DNA from: Pseudoxanthomonas composti
Lineage (GTDB): Bacteria > Pseudomonadota > Gammaproteobacteria > Xanthomonadales > Xanthomonadaceae
Direction of reading: 5' to 3'
Length of the DNA: 64,000 bases
Assembly (NCBI RefSeq): GCF_004122095.1
Contig: NZ_SAWZ01000004.1
Span: 345,706-409,705, forward strand
A program made the position numbers and the translations under genes. Positions 54,032 to 63,940 of the stretch are shown here, one piece after another. Under the pieces are notes generated by a model. It was not told where the DNA came from and searched no databases. It worked only from the letters and a program-made list of their open reading frames with translations. Each line of letters starts with the position of its first letter. Position 1 is the first letter of the stretch.

Positions 54032-55147
54032 TCAGTGCCGGTGCGCGCGCGCCAGGAACTCCGCGCTCTGCATTTCGATCAGGCGCGAGGCCGTGCGCTC
54101 GAAGGCGCCCTGCAGCCGCTGCCCGCTGTACAGCGACACCGGCGCGGCATCGGCCGTGCAGACCAGCTTGACATGGCGGTCGTAGACCTCGTCGATGAAA
54201 TTGACGAAGCGACGCGCGGCATCCTCGTTGAGCTTGTCGAAGGTGGGGATGCCGCCGACCAGCACGGTGCCGAACTCACGCGCGATCTCGATGTAGTCGG
54301 TGGTCGAGCGCGGGCCCTCGCACAGCACCGCAAAGTCGAACCAGCCCACGTTGGAGTCGCGCCCGCGCATGGCCAGCTTGCGGCCATCGATCTCGATCTG
54401 CGCGGCCTGGGCCTGGCTGCCGGTGAGCTGCTGCCAGCGCTGGGCCAGCCAGCTGTCCGATTCGCCATCCAGCGGAGCGCGGTACACCGGCGAGTGGGTC
54501 AGCGCGCGCAGGCGGTAATCCTCGGTGCCCTCGGCGTAGAGGATCCTGCAGTACTTCTGCAGCAGCGCGATCGCCGGCAGGAAGCCTTCGCGCTGCAGGC
54601 CGTCCTTGTAGAGGTTCTCAGGCGCGGTGTTGGAGGTGGTCACCAGGGTCACGCCCTCGGCGAACAGGCGCTGCAGCAGGCGTGCCAGCAGCATCGCATC
54701 GCCGATGTCGGTGACGAAGAACTCATCCAGCACCAGCACCCGCAGGTTGCTGCGCCACTCCTGGGCGATCTTGGCCAGCGGATCGCTTTGCCCGGCGTGC
54801 TCGCGCAGGCGCTCGTGGACGCTGCGCATGAAGCGGTGAAAGTGGGTGCGCGACTTCTGCGCGATCGGCAGGTTGTCGTAGAACAGATCGACCAGGAAGG
54901 TCTTGCCACGGCCCACGCCGCCCCAGAAGTACAGGCCCTGCACGGCTTCGGGCTTCTTCCAGAAACTGGACAGGCGGTCCAGCCAGCCGTCCTGGTCGCC
55001 ATCCATCAGCCCGGTGTAGATGCGGTCCAGCTCGGCCAGCGCCGCGTGCTGGGCGACATCGTCGCGCCAGTCGCCGCGCGCCACGCCGGCCTGGTAGGCC
55101 TGGGATGGCAGCATGCCTTCGCCTGCGGTCTTGGCCTGTGCGTTCAT
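54032..55147 (-). CDS. zapE: Cell division protein ZapE (AFG1-like ATPase)
   Basis: 371 residues. Walker A GGVGRGKT at 76-83, FHRFMRSVHERLREHAG, Walker B VLVLDEFFVTDIGDA, and the closing FIDEVYDRHVKLVCTADAAP are those of ZapE/AFG1 ATPases, which act on the FtsZ ring and on envelope homeostasis from the cytosolic face. Its ATG overlaps the stop of the upstream hydrolase (ATGA), implying coupled translation. Confidence 0.94.
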   Translation of the reverse strand: MNAQAKTAGEGMLPSQAYQAGVARGDWRDDVAQHAALAELDRIYTGLMDGDQDGWLDRLSSFWKKPEAVQGLYFWGGVGRGKTFLVDLFYDNLPIAQKSRTHFHRFMRSVHERLREHAGQSDPLAKIAQEWRSNLRVLVLDEFFVTDIGDAMLLARLLQRLFAEGVTLVTTSNTAPENLYKDGLQREGFLPAIALLQKYCRILYAEGTEDYRLRALTHSPVYRAPLDGESDSWLAQRWQQLTGSQAQAAQIEIDGRKLAMRGRDSNVGWFDFAVLCEGPRSTTDYIEIAREFGTVLVGGIPTFDKLNEDAARRFVNFIDEVYDRHVKLVCTADAAPVSLYSGQRLQGAFERTASRLIEMQSAEFLARAHRH

Positions 55148-55812
55148 GCGCCGGGCAACCAGGGCCGCACGCCGTGCTGCAGCGCGCCGCGCAGGTCGAT
55201 CAGCTTGCGATGGAAGAAGTGGCTGGTCTCGGGCATGCGCACCAGCTCGGGCTGTGGCGCCAGCGTGTCGATCCAGTCGTAGACCGCCTGCGGGTCGACC
55301 ACCTCGTCCTCATCGCCCTGGATCACCAGCCAGCGTCGCTGCGGCAGCACCAGGCTCTCGAAATCCCAGCGCTCGCGGCCCACCGGCGGGGCGATGGAGA
55401 TGAGCACATCGGGCTGGGCGCGTGCGAAGGCGCGCAGGGCCACGTAGGCGCCGAAGCTGAAACCGGCCAGCCACAGCGTCGTGTCCGGGCGCTGGCTGCG
55501 CACCCAGTCCACCACCGCCAGCAGGTCCTCGGTTTCGCCCAGGCCGTTGTCGAAGCTGCCGGCCGATGCGCCGACGCCGCGGAAGTTGAAGCGCACCGTG
55601 GTCGCGCCCAGCTCGCGCAGCCCGCGCGCGGCCATGGTGACCACCTTGTTGTGCAGGCTGCCGCCTTCGGTGGACAGGGGATGGCAGACCACCGCGACCA
55701 GCGGCCGGGCGGTGGCCGGGTCTTCGGGAACATCGACAGCCAGCTCCAACGAACCGGCCGGCCCGTCCAGCATCAGGCTGCCGGACGCATCGGGAAAAGT
55801 GGGGGATGTCAT
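55144..55812 (-). CDS. Cytosolic alpha/beta hydrolase (COG2945 type)
   Basis: 222 residues. CHPLSTEGGSLHNKVVTMAARGLRELGATTVRFNFRGVGASAG is typical of the COG2945 family; nucleophile in LAGFSFGAYVAL near 110, Asp in QGDEDEVVDP and His in TSHFFHRKL. No signal peptide. Substrate unknown. ATG 55812 is chosen over ATG 55821 for lack of better evidence. It precedes and overlaps zapE by four bases. Confidence 0.87.
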   Translation of the reverse strand: MTSPTFPDASGSLMLDGPAGSLELAVDVPEDPATARPLVAVVCHPLSTEGGSLHNKVVTMAARGLRELGATTVRFNFRGVGASAGSFDNGLGETEDLLAVVDWVRSQRPDTTLWLAGFSFGAYVALRAFARAQPDVLISIAPPVGRERWDFESLVLPQRRWLVIQGDEDEVVDPQAVYDWIDTLAPQPELVRMPETSHFFHRKLIDLRGALQHGVRPWLPGA

Positions 55813-56562
55813 GGGCGCCATCATACCGGGCGGGGCTGTCCGGCCTGGTCCGCGCGGCGTGCTGGACGACAGGCGCAGTGACTCGTCTTGGCCGGCCGGC
55901 GAGAACGCTGCCTTCCTCGTTCTCCGCCGAAGTCCAGGGCAGGGAAGACGTCCGGGTGCAATGGGCGGGGTCGTGAAAAGCCGACTCCGCCAACCCGCCT
56001 GGCCCCGAGCCGGGCATGGCGCCTCGGCTCGGTCAGCCATCCATGGCTGACTCGCCGCCGCGGGCCATCCATGGCCCGCTTTCCGCCATGCCCGACCCGG
56101 GGCCAGGCCCGCCATCTGATGGTCTTGCACTTCTTCAGACCCAGCTTCGCGTGCCCGCGGGCCGTCCGAAGCGGTGATGCGCGCACGCCTTGCGCCTTCT
56201 CCCCTCGTTGAGCGAAGACTCCTTTTCCTTGGGCAAGCCTGGGACGTGCCCTTCTGCGATCTCTCGCCTTGCAAGCGGCAGCAGGCGCAAGACGGACGAG
56301 AGCCGGAAGGCGCGCGTCGTCCCCTCTCTCACGTGCGGAAGAAGCGTCGCGCTCGGCGCTTCGCCGCGCAGCAGCACCGCTCCTCACCGTCCAGCGGGCA
56401 CTTGGTCCCGCACGCGGCTGAGGCCGGGTGGAGGAGCCGAACGCTTGGGACAGCGTTGCGGGCCAGCCGCCGTGTGGCCCGGCACGCCGGGGCGGCTTGT
56501 ATGATGCGCGCCCCGGCCTGGGCGCCTTGCGCGCGCTTTGCGCCTTGATCGACAGGTGATGC
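55813..56562. other. 750-bp intergenic region without a convincing gene
   Basis: Contains the cloverleaf palindrome at 55997-56108. Open frames on both strands are Arg-rich and lack ribosome sites or family features. The second half (56160-56500) is unusually rich in CGC/GCG words with short dyads. Confidence 0.6.
55997..56108. repeat. Cloverleaf-like palindrome (three-way junction)
   Basis: Outer arms 55997-56021 and 56084-56108 pair at 23 of 25 positions. Inside lie two perfect 9-bp hairpins, 56032-56051 and 56060-56079, both with the core GCCATCCATGGC. No open frame fits it. Confidence 0.85.
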
Positions 56563-57426
56563 ATGGGCTTTGTGGTGTTGGCCGTGCTGTGCAGCGTGGC
56601 CGTGTCGGTGCTGCTGCGCTGGGCGCGCCAGGCGCAGGTGGACGTGCCGCAGGCGGTGACCTGGAACTATCTGGCGGCCACGGCGCTGTGCGTGCTGCTG
56701 CTCAAGCCCGAACTCGCGCGGCTGGGCGCCCCGGACGCACCGTGGCAGGGCTGGCTGGCGCTCGGGCTGATCCTGCCGTCGCTGTTCGTGTTGCTGGGGC
56801 GCTCGGTGCAGCGCGCCGGCATCGTGCGCACCGATATCGCCCAGCGGCTGTCGCTGCTGCTCTCGCTGCTGGCCGCCTTCACCTTGTTCGGGGAAACCGC
56901 GAGCGCGCCGCGGCTGGCCGGCCTGGCGCTGGGCTTGCTGTCCTTGCCTTGCCTGCTGGCCCGGCCCCGGCAGGACGCGGGCGCGTCCGCGCGCGCGGAT
57001 CGCTGGCTGCCGCTGGTGGTGCTGGTGGGTTTTGCCGCGGTGGACGTGCTGCTCAAGCGCATCGCCCTGGATGGCACGCCGCTGGCGGTGTCCTTGCTGG
57101 CGACCTTCGCCATCGCCTTCGTGCCGATGCTGGCCTGGCAGCTGTGGCGGCATGCGCGCGGTCGCGCCGCCCTGACCTGGCGCAACCTGGGGGCCGGGCT
57201 GCTGCTGGGTGCGCTCAACTTCGGCAACATCTACTTCTACCTGCGCGCGCATCGCGCGCTGTCCGCGCACCCGGCCCTGGTGTTCGCCAGCATGAACATC
57301 GGCGTGGTGCTGCTGGGCACCCTGGCCGGGGTAGCGCTCTACCGCGAGCGGCTGACCCGTCTGAACCTGGCGGCGATCCCCATGGCCGTGGCGGCCATCG
57401 TGTTGATCGCCCTTGGCGCGGGTTGA
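56563..57426 (+). CDS. EamA/DMT-superfamily transporter
   Basis: 287 residues with ten hydrophobic segments in two repeats. The second half AGLLLGALNFGNIYFYLRAHRAL...PALVFASMNIGVVLLGTLAGVALYRERLTRLNLAAI has the EamA pattern. It probably exports a small metabolite; the substrate is unknown. The next gene starts 78 bases downstream. Confidence 0.87.
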   Translation: MGFVVLAVLCSVAVSVLLRWARQAQVDVPQAVTWNYLAATALCVLLLKPELARLGAPDAPWQGWLALGLILPSLFVLLGRSVQRAGIVRTDIAQRLSLLLSLLAAFTLFGETASAPRLAGLALGLLSLPCLLARPRQDAGASARADRWLPLVVLVGFAAVDVLLKRIALDGTPLAVSLLATFAIAFVPMLAWQLWRHARGRAALTWRNLGAGLLLGALNFGNIYFYLRAHRALSAHPALVFASMNIGVVLLGTLAGVALYRERLTRLNLAAIPMAVAAIVLIALGAG

Positions 57427-57468
57427 GCAGAGACCCGGGCAGGGGTGAAGGCCGCGCTTGACAGGTGC

Positions 57469-57482
57469 GTTATTGTTATAAC
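57469..57482. promoter_or_regulatory. Candidate metal-regulator dyad before the MerC gene
   Basis: GTTATTGTTATAAC has GTTAT/ATAAC arms like a Zur-type site but with one extra central base. A TTGACA -35-like word lies just upstream at 57458-57463. Confidence 0.35.
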
Positions 57483-57504
57483 GTCACCAAAAGAGTTGCG
57501 TGTC

Positions 57505-57897
57505 ATGAAGCCATCTTCCGCCTCGGCGGCGTTCGATGCCTCGGCCATCGGCCTGTCTTCCCTCTGCCTGCTGCACTGCCTGGCCTTGCCGGTGCTGGCC
57601 GCGATGTTGCCGGCCCTGGCCAGCTGGGCCGAGGCCGAGTGGGTTCACCTGGTCTTCGCGGCCATCGCCGTGCCCCTGGCCGGTGTGGCGCTGTGGCGCT
57701 CGCACCGCCTGCGCTCGCTGCCGGCCGGGCTGATCGCCCTGGCGGTGCTGGGCCTGACCGGCTTGCTGCTGGGCGCTAGCGGCTGGCCCAGCCACGCGGC
57801 CGAGACGCCCTTCACCGTGGCCGGAAGCCTGCTGCTGGCCTCGGCGCACCTGTGGAACTGGCGCCGCCGCCCGCATCCGGCGCCCTGCGATTGCTGA
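57505..57897 (+). CDS. MerC-domain membrane protein
   Basis: 130 residues, four membrane segments. The opening DASAIGLSSLCLLHCLALPVLAAMLP with its Cys-x3-Cys-like pair (CLLHC) and the C-terminal PCDC are MerC features, suggesting movement or binding of a soft metal ion. No mer genes surround it, and such isolated MerC proteins often belong to zinc regulation. ATG 57505 with AGAG upstream is preferred over a start 20 codons earlier. Confidence 0.85.
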   Translation: MKPSSASAAFDASAIGLSSLCLLHCLALPVLAAMLPALASWAEAEWVHLVFAAIAVPLAGVALWRSHRLRSLPAGLIALAVLGLTGLLLGASGWPSHAAETPFTVAGSLLLASAHLWNWRRRPHPAPCDC

Positions 57898-57938
57898 GTG
57901 TGCGGGGATGTGCAGGCCCGCAAGGGCTCTGCGCAACC

Positions 57939-57961
57939 CTCACTCCTCTCCGCTCACTCCT
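57939..57961 (-). repeat. Solo half-copy of the cassette end repeat
   Basis: Its 23 bases are identical to the first 23 of the left end (43209-43231) on the opposite strand. No partner arm is visible nearby. Confidence 0.75.
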
Positions 57962-57965
57962 GGCC

Positions 57966-59675
<1,710 letters not shown>

Positions 59676-59909
59676 GGAACTTCCAGGGCGTGGGGTGGGC
59701 AGCAACGCCGGGCCGGCTTGGAGCGGCCTGTGCGCTGTCCATTCTCGGCCAGGTCGTGTTGGCGTGGAACGCCGGGTCGCAGATGTCGCGGCCGATGTCG
59801 TCAAGGGGCGATGGACATCGGTGAGCGCGGCCCATCGCAATGTGAAGCCTTCTGCGCCTCCCGCGACGGATCGCCGGGTACGGGAATCTCGAGAAGCCAA
59901 ACGAATCCT

Positions 59910-59978
59910 TTGGGAGTGACTTCAGCCGCGAAGGGGCCTTATTGGGAAAGCCTCTTCGCGGCTGAAGCCGCTCCCACA
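59910..59978. repeat. REP-type palindrome, copy 2 (eroded left arm)
   Basis: Same element as at 16107; the left arm reads GGGAGTGACTTCAGCCGCG, so two to three pairs are lost. The rest of 59676-60112 holds no visible gene. Confidence 0.8.
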
Positions 59979-60112
59979 GGGCGATGCGCGGGGCTCGACC
60001 GCGCCAGAGAGGCTAGACAAGATCCCTGACGGCCACACACGACTAAACGGTGATCTTCCTAGCCCGGCGGCCGGGCGAACCCAGGCGGCGGGGACTCAGC
60101 CCCGCGGCGCCC

Positions 60113-60631
60113 TTACTTGGACTGCTCGAGCATCCAGTCGACCGTGGCGTGGATCTGCTCCTCGCTCAGGCCCGGGTTGCCGCCCTTGGGCGGCATGATG
60201 CCGCCGTCCGGGCCGGTGAAGCCCTCGATGGCGTGCTTGTACAGCGTGTCCTTGCCCTTGGCCGCGCGGGCGCCGAAGCCGGAGGCGGTCAGAGTCGGGG
60301 CCATGCCCACTCCGGTGGTGTGGCAGGCGGTGCACAGCTGGTCATAGATGGTCTTGCCATCCAGGGTGCCGCCGTAGGCGACATTGGCCGCGGCGGCCGC
60401 AGCGGCAGCGGCCTGGGCGGCGGCCTGCGCGGCCGCGCCGGTGGCCCCGGCATAGACCGCGCCGGTCGGCGCGATGCGCGACTGGGTGCGCTTGGCCGCG
60501 GTCGGCGAGACCTCGCCAGGCAGCGAGCGGTGCAGGAAGAAAGCGATGACGATCAGGCCGATCGTGATGGCCGCCAAAAAGCCGATGACCATCGAAAAAC
60601 GCTTCAGGAACTCCAGATCGTAATTACGCAC
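60113..60631 (-). CDS. Membrane-anchored cytochrome c5 family protein
   Basis: 172 residues from GTG 60631. One membrane helix (about 12-34), an Ala-rich linker (about 55-85), then a monohaem c domain with CTACH near residue 101, axial Met in GGIMPPKGGNPGLSEEQIHATVDWML. The haem faces the periplasm; it is likely an electron carrier to a terminal oxidase. Monocistronic, downstream of pgl on the same strand. Confidence 0.92.
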   Translation of the reverse strand: MRNYDLEFLKRFSMVIGFLAAITIGLIVIAFFLHRSLPGEVSPTAAKRTQSRIAPTGAVYAGATGAAAQAAAQAAAAAAAAANVAYGGTLDGKTIYDQLCTACHTTGVGMAPTLTASGFGARAAKGKDTLYKHAIEGFTGPDGGIMPPKGGNPGLSEEQIHATVDWMLEQSK

Positions 60632-60756
60632 GTTCCACCCTCTGGCAGTGCGCCGCCAAGGCGCATGGCTGGGACTCTAGACGAAAGAGGCGTGGGGGCG
60701 CCGCCCGCGGCTGTGGCCGCGAGCCCGGGCATCATAAGCAGCCCGTCACGGCTGCT

Positions 60757-61467
60757 TCAAGGACTCCAGTAGGTTTCCACTGCGCCATTGGTCGCAGTGA
60801 GCACCGCGTGGATGGGATAGCGCGCGCCTTCGTCGCTGCAGGCGGTGGACAGCACATCGGCCTTCTTCTTGCCCTCAACATGCAGGTAAAGGCGGCCACT
60901 GGCGGCCAGCACGGGCAGGGTCAGGGTGATGCGCGGCTCGCCGGCGCCTTCGGCATGCATCGGCAGCACGCGCTCGCCGCTGGACAGGTCCAGGGCCCGT
61001 CCCAGGTAATCGCCACCGGGGAAGAACGAGGCGGTATGCCCGTCCTCGCCCATGCCCAGGATGGCCACGTCCAGCGGCAGGGCCTGCCGGTCCAGGTCGT
61101 GCTCGACCTCGGCCAGGGCCTGCTCCGGTTCGGGCAGGTCCCGATACAGCGGCAGGAACCGCGCGGCCGCGGCCGGCCCCTGCAGCAGGCCCTGCCTGAC
61201 CAGGGCGGCGTTGGAGCGCTCGCTTTGTTCGCCGACCCAGCGCTCGTCCACCAGGGTCACGGTGACCTTGGACCAGTCCAGGTCCTTGTCCCGCAGCTGC
61301 TGGAAGAAACGCTTGGGGGTGCTGCCGCCGGAGACGGCCAGGGCGGCCTTGCCGTTGCGCGCGATGGCCGCGCGCAGGTCGGCGGCCACCGCCTCGGCCA
61401 GGCCGGCGGCCAGGGCCTGGCCATCGGCGAAGGGGGTCAGGCGGGTGTAGTCGCGGGACAGGTCCAT
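60757..61467 (-). CDS. pgl: 6-phosphogluconolactonase
   Basis: 236 residues. Hydrolyses 6-phosphogluconolactone, the second step of the oxidative pentose phosphate/Entner-Doudoroff entry. AVSGGSTPKRFFQQL, VTLVDERWV, SNAALVRQGLL and GMGEDGHTASFFPG are the family signature. ATG 61467 has AGGAGG eight bases upstream. It follows zwf by 43 bases and is co-transcribed. Confidence 0.94.
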   Translation of the reverse strand: MDLSRDYTRLTPFADGQALAAGLAEAVAADLRAAIARNGKAALAVSGGSTPKRFFQQLRDKDLDWSKVTVTLVDERWVGEQSERSNAALVRQGLLQGPAAAARFLPLYRDLPEPEQALAEVEHDLDRQALPLDVAILGMGEDGHTASFFPGGDYLGRALDLSSGERVLPMHAEGAGEPRITLTLPVLAASGRLYLHVEGKKKADVLSTACSDEGARYPIHAVLTATNGAVETYWSP

Positions 61468-61510
61468 CGCGGCCTCCTCAATTCGGTGTCGGTACGCAGG
61501 GTGCGTGGGA

Positions 61511-62989
61511 TCAGTTGGAGTCTTCGTTCCAGGTGCGCCCACTGCGCTCGACCAGGGCCACCGCTGCGCTCGGGCCCCAGCTGCCGGAGGTGTAGGACTT
61601 GGGCGCTTCGCGCAGCTCGTCCCAGGCGGCCAGGATCGGGTCGATCCACGCCCAGGCGGCCTCGACCTCGTCGCGGCGCATGAACAGCGTCGGGTTGCCG
61701 CGCACCACGTCCATCAGCAGGCGCTCGTAGGCTTCCGGCTGGCGCACGCCGAAGGCCTCGGCAAAGCTCATGTCCAGCGGCACATGCTGCAGGCGCAGGC
61801 CGCCCGGGCCCGGGTCCTTGATCATCAGCCAGAGCTTGACGCCCTCATCGGGCTGCAGGCGCAGCACCAGCTTGTTGGGCAGCGCCGGGCCGGCGGATTC
61901 GTCGAAGATCATGTGCGGCACGTGGCGGAAGCTGACCACGATCTCCGAGACGCGCTCGGCCAGGCGCTTGCCGGTGCGCAGGTAGAAGGGCACGCCGGCC
62001 CAGCGCCAGTTGTCGACCTCGGCCTTGATCGCCACGTAGGTCTCGGTGCGCGAATCGTTGCGGCCCAGCTCGTCCAGATAGCCCGGCACGGCCACGCCAC
62101 CGGAGGCACCGGCGCGGTACTGGCCGCGCACGGTGACCTGGTTGATCTCCTCGCGGGTGATCGGCTTGAGCGAGCGCAGGACCTTGAGCTTTTCATCGCG
62201 CACCGCATCGGCCTGCATCGCCGCCGGCGGCTCCATCGCCACCATGCACAGCAGCTGCAGCAGGTGGTTCTGCACCATGTCGCGCAGCGCACCGGAGGTG
62301 TCGTAGTAGCCGGCGCGCTTTTCCAGGCCCACGGTTTCGGCCACGGTGATCTGCACGTGGTCGATGCGGTTGGCGTTCCACAGCGGCTCGAACAGGATGT
62401 TGGCAAAGCGCAGCGCCAGCAGGTTCTGCACCGTCTCCTTGCCCAGGTAATGGTCGATGCGGAAGATCTGGTGCTCGGCGAACACCGCGCCGACCGCGTC
62501 GTTGATGGCCGCGGCGCTGGCCGAGTCCTTGCCGATCGGCTTTTCCAGCACCACGCGCGCCGCGCCCTCGTGCAGGCCCTGGTCGCGCAGGCGGGTGCAG
62601 AAGTCCACGAACAGGCTGGGGCTGGTGGACAGGTAGAACACGCGGATGTGGTCCTGGTACTCCTTCAGCAGCGCGCCGAACTCGTCCCAACCCTCGTCCT
62701 TGGTGGCATCCAGCGAGCGGTAGATCAGCTTGGCCAGGAATGCCGGCACCCGCGCGCCCAGCGCGGCGTCGTCGCCGATCGCGCGCGTCAGCGCTTCTTC
62801 GACCTTCTCGCGGTACTCGGCGTCGGTCTGGGTATCGCGGGCCACGCCGATGATGCGTGCGCTCTCGGGAATCTGCCCGTCGGCGTAGCGACGCAACAGA
62901 CCGGGCAGCAGCTTGCGCAAGGCCAGATCACCGGTGCCTCCGAAGATCACCAGATCGAAAGGGTCAACGGGTACGGTCTTGGCAGTCAC
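61511..62989 (-). CDS. zwf: Glucose-6-phosphate dehydrogenase
   Basis: 492 residues from GTG 62989, which has GAGG eight bases upstream and matches the length of other Zwf proteins; ATG 63031 would lie in the operator. NADP-binding FGGTGDLALRKLLPGL, active-site RIDHYLGKETVQNLLALRFAN and VVLEKPIGKD are present. First gene of zwf-pgl, divergent from a GntR regulator with matching operators in between. Confidence 0.95.
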   Translation of the reverse strand: MTAKTVPVDPFDLVIFGGTGDLALRKLLPGLLRRYADGQIPESARIIGVARDTQTDAEYREKVEEALTRAIGDDAALGARVPAFLAKLIYRSLDATKDEGWDEFGALLKEYQDHIRVFYLSTSPSLFVDFCTRLRDQGLHEGAARVVLEKPIGKDSASAAAINDAVGAVFAEHQIFRIDHYLGKETVQNLLALRFANILFEPLWNANRIDHVQITVAETVGLEKRAGYYDTSGALRDMVQNHLLQLLCMVAMEPPAAMQADAVRDEKLKVLRSLKPITREEINQVTVRGQYRAGASGGVAVPGYLDELGRNDSRTETYVAIKAEVDNWRWAGVPFYLRTGKRLAERVSEIVVSFRHVPHMIFDESAGPALPNKLVLRLQPDEGVKLWLMIKDPGPGGLRLQHVPLDMSFAEAFGVRQPEAYERLLMDVVRGNPTLFMRRDEVEAAWAWIDPILAAWDELREAPKSYTSGSWGPSAAVALVERSGRTWNEDSN

Positions 62990-63029
62990 GCTGGCGGCCT
63001 CGTGGCACGTGGGCTTGGGGAGGTGAACC

Positions 63030-63047
63030 ATACCATCGAAATACCAT
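63030..63047 (-). promoter_or_regulatory. Candidate GntR operator before zwf
   Basis: On the minus strand TGGTAT-N5-TGGTAT, an 11-bp-period direct repeat, 41 bases before the GTG start of zwf. Confidence 0.65.
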
Positions 63048-63112
63048 GAGCTCGGCACGAATCGCCGGTTCCCTCAACTCGTGCGGCTTGGCGGCGATTC
63101 CACTTGCAACAG

Positions 63113-63129
63113 TGGTATCGCATTGGTAG
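63113..63129 (+). promoter_or_regulatory. Candidate GntR operator before the regulator gene
   Basis: TGGTAT-N5-TGGTAG, the same direct repeat in the opposite orientation, nine bases before the GntR ATG, consistent with autoregulation. Confidence 0.65.
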
Positions 63130-63138
63130 GTTGCCGGC

Positions 63139-63888
63139 ATGTTGACCGCCATTCCCCGCGAATACCAGCGCCTGCAGGCGTCCGAGACCGCCCGCTCGTT
63201 GGCCTACATGCGCCTGCGCCGCGCGCTGCAGCACCTGATCGACACGGGGGTGTTGCTGCCGGGTCAGGCCCTGCCCAGCGAGCGCGAGCTGGGCCAGCTG
63301 CTGTCGCTGTCGCGGGTGACCGTGCGCAAGGCGCTGGCCGGGTTGATCGACCATGGCCTGCTGGTGCAACGCCAGGGCGCCGGCACCTTCGTGGCCGAGC
63401 GCATCATCCGCCAGTTCTCGCGTCTGACCAGCTTCACCGACGACCTGCGCGAGCGCGGGCTGAACCCGCAGGTGAAGTTCGTCGAGCGCGGGGTGGGCGA
63501 GGTGACGCCGGAAGAAGCCATGGCGCTGAACCTGTCGCCAGGCAGTGGGGTGGTGCGGCTGTACCGCCTGCGCCAGGTGGATGGCTCGCCCATCGCCATC
63601 GAGCGCACGGTGGTGCCGCAGGCGCTGCTGCCGGATCCGTCCAAGATCGGTGCCTCGCTGTACGAGGCGCTGGACATCTGGGGGCACCGGCCGCGTCGGG
63701 CCTTGCAGCGGCTGCGCGCGGTGGCGGTGGAAGCCGAGCCGGCGCGGCATCTGAATGTGCCGATCGGCTCGCCGGGGCTGATGGTGGAGCGGCGGGCGTT
63801 CCTGGCCGATGGGCGGGTGGTGGAGTACACGCGCTCGTTCTATCGCGGCGATGCCTACGACTTCGTCGCCGAGTTGCACAGCGACTGA
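63139..63888 (+). CDS. GntR/HutC-family regulator with UTRA domain
   Basis: 249 residues. Winged helix-turn-helix SERELGQLLSLSRVTVRKALAGLIDHGLLVQRQGAGTFV (about 50-90), then a UTRA effector domain from about 95 (LTSFTDDLRERGLNPQVKFVERG ... VEYTRSFYRGDAYDFVAEL). UTRA domains bind sugar phosphates or small acids. It is divergent from zwf-pgl with TGGTAT direct repeats on each side, so it probably controls glucose-6-phosphate oxidation. A NagQ-like amino-sugar regulator is an alternative. Confidence 0.9.
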   Translation: MLTAIPREYQRLQASETARSLAYMRLRRALQHLIDTGVLLPGQALPSERELGQLLSLSRVTVRKALAGLIDHGLLVQRQGAGTFVAERIIRQFSRLTSFTDDLRERGLNPQVKFVERGVGEVTPEEAMALNLSPGSGVVRLYRLRQVDGSPIAIERTVVPQALLPDPSKIGASLYEALDIWGHRPRRALQRLRAVAVEAEPARHLNVPIGSPGLMVERRAFLADGRVVEYTRSFYRGDAYDFVAELHSD

Positions 63889-63940
63889 GGCGCGCATCGA
63901 ACGCGCTGTCTTTGAGCAATCGAGCCAGCTGTACTGTGCC

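Noticed and set aside
57505..57897. Mercury-resistance operon
   Set aside because: Only a MerC-domain protein is present; no merR, merT, merP or merA nearby.
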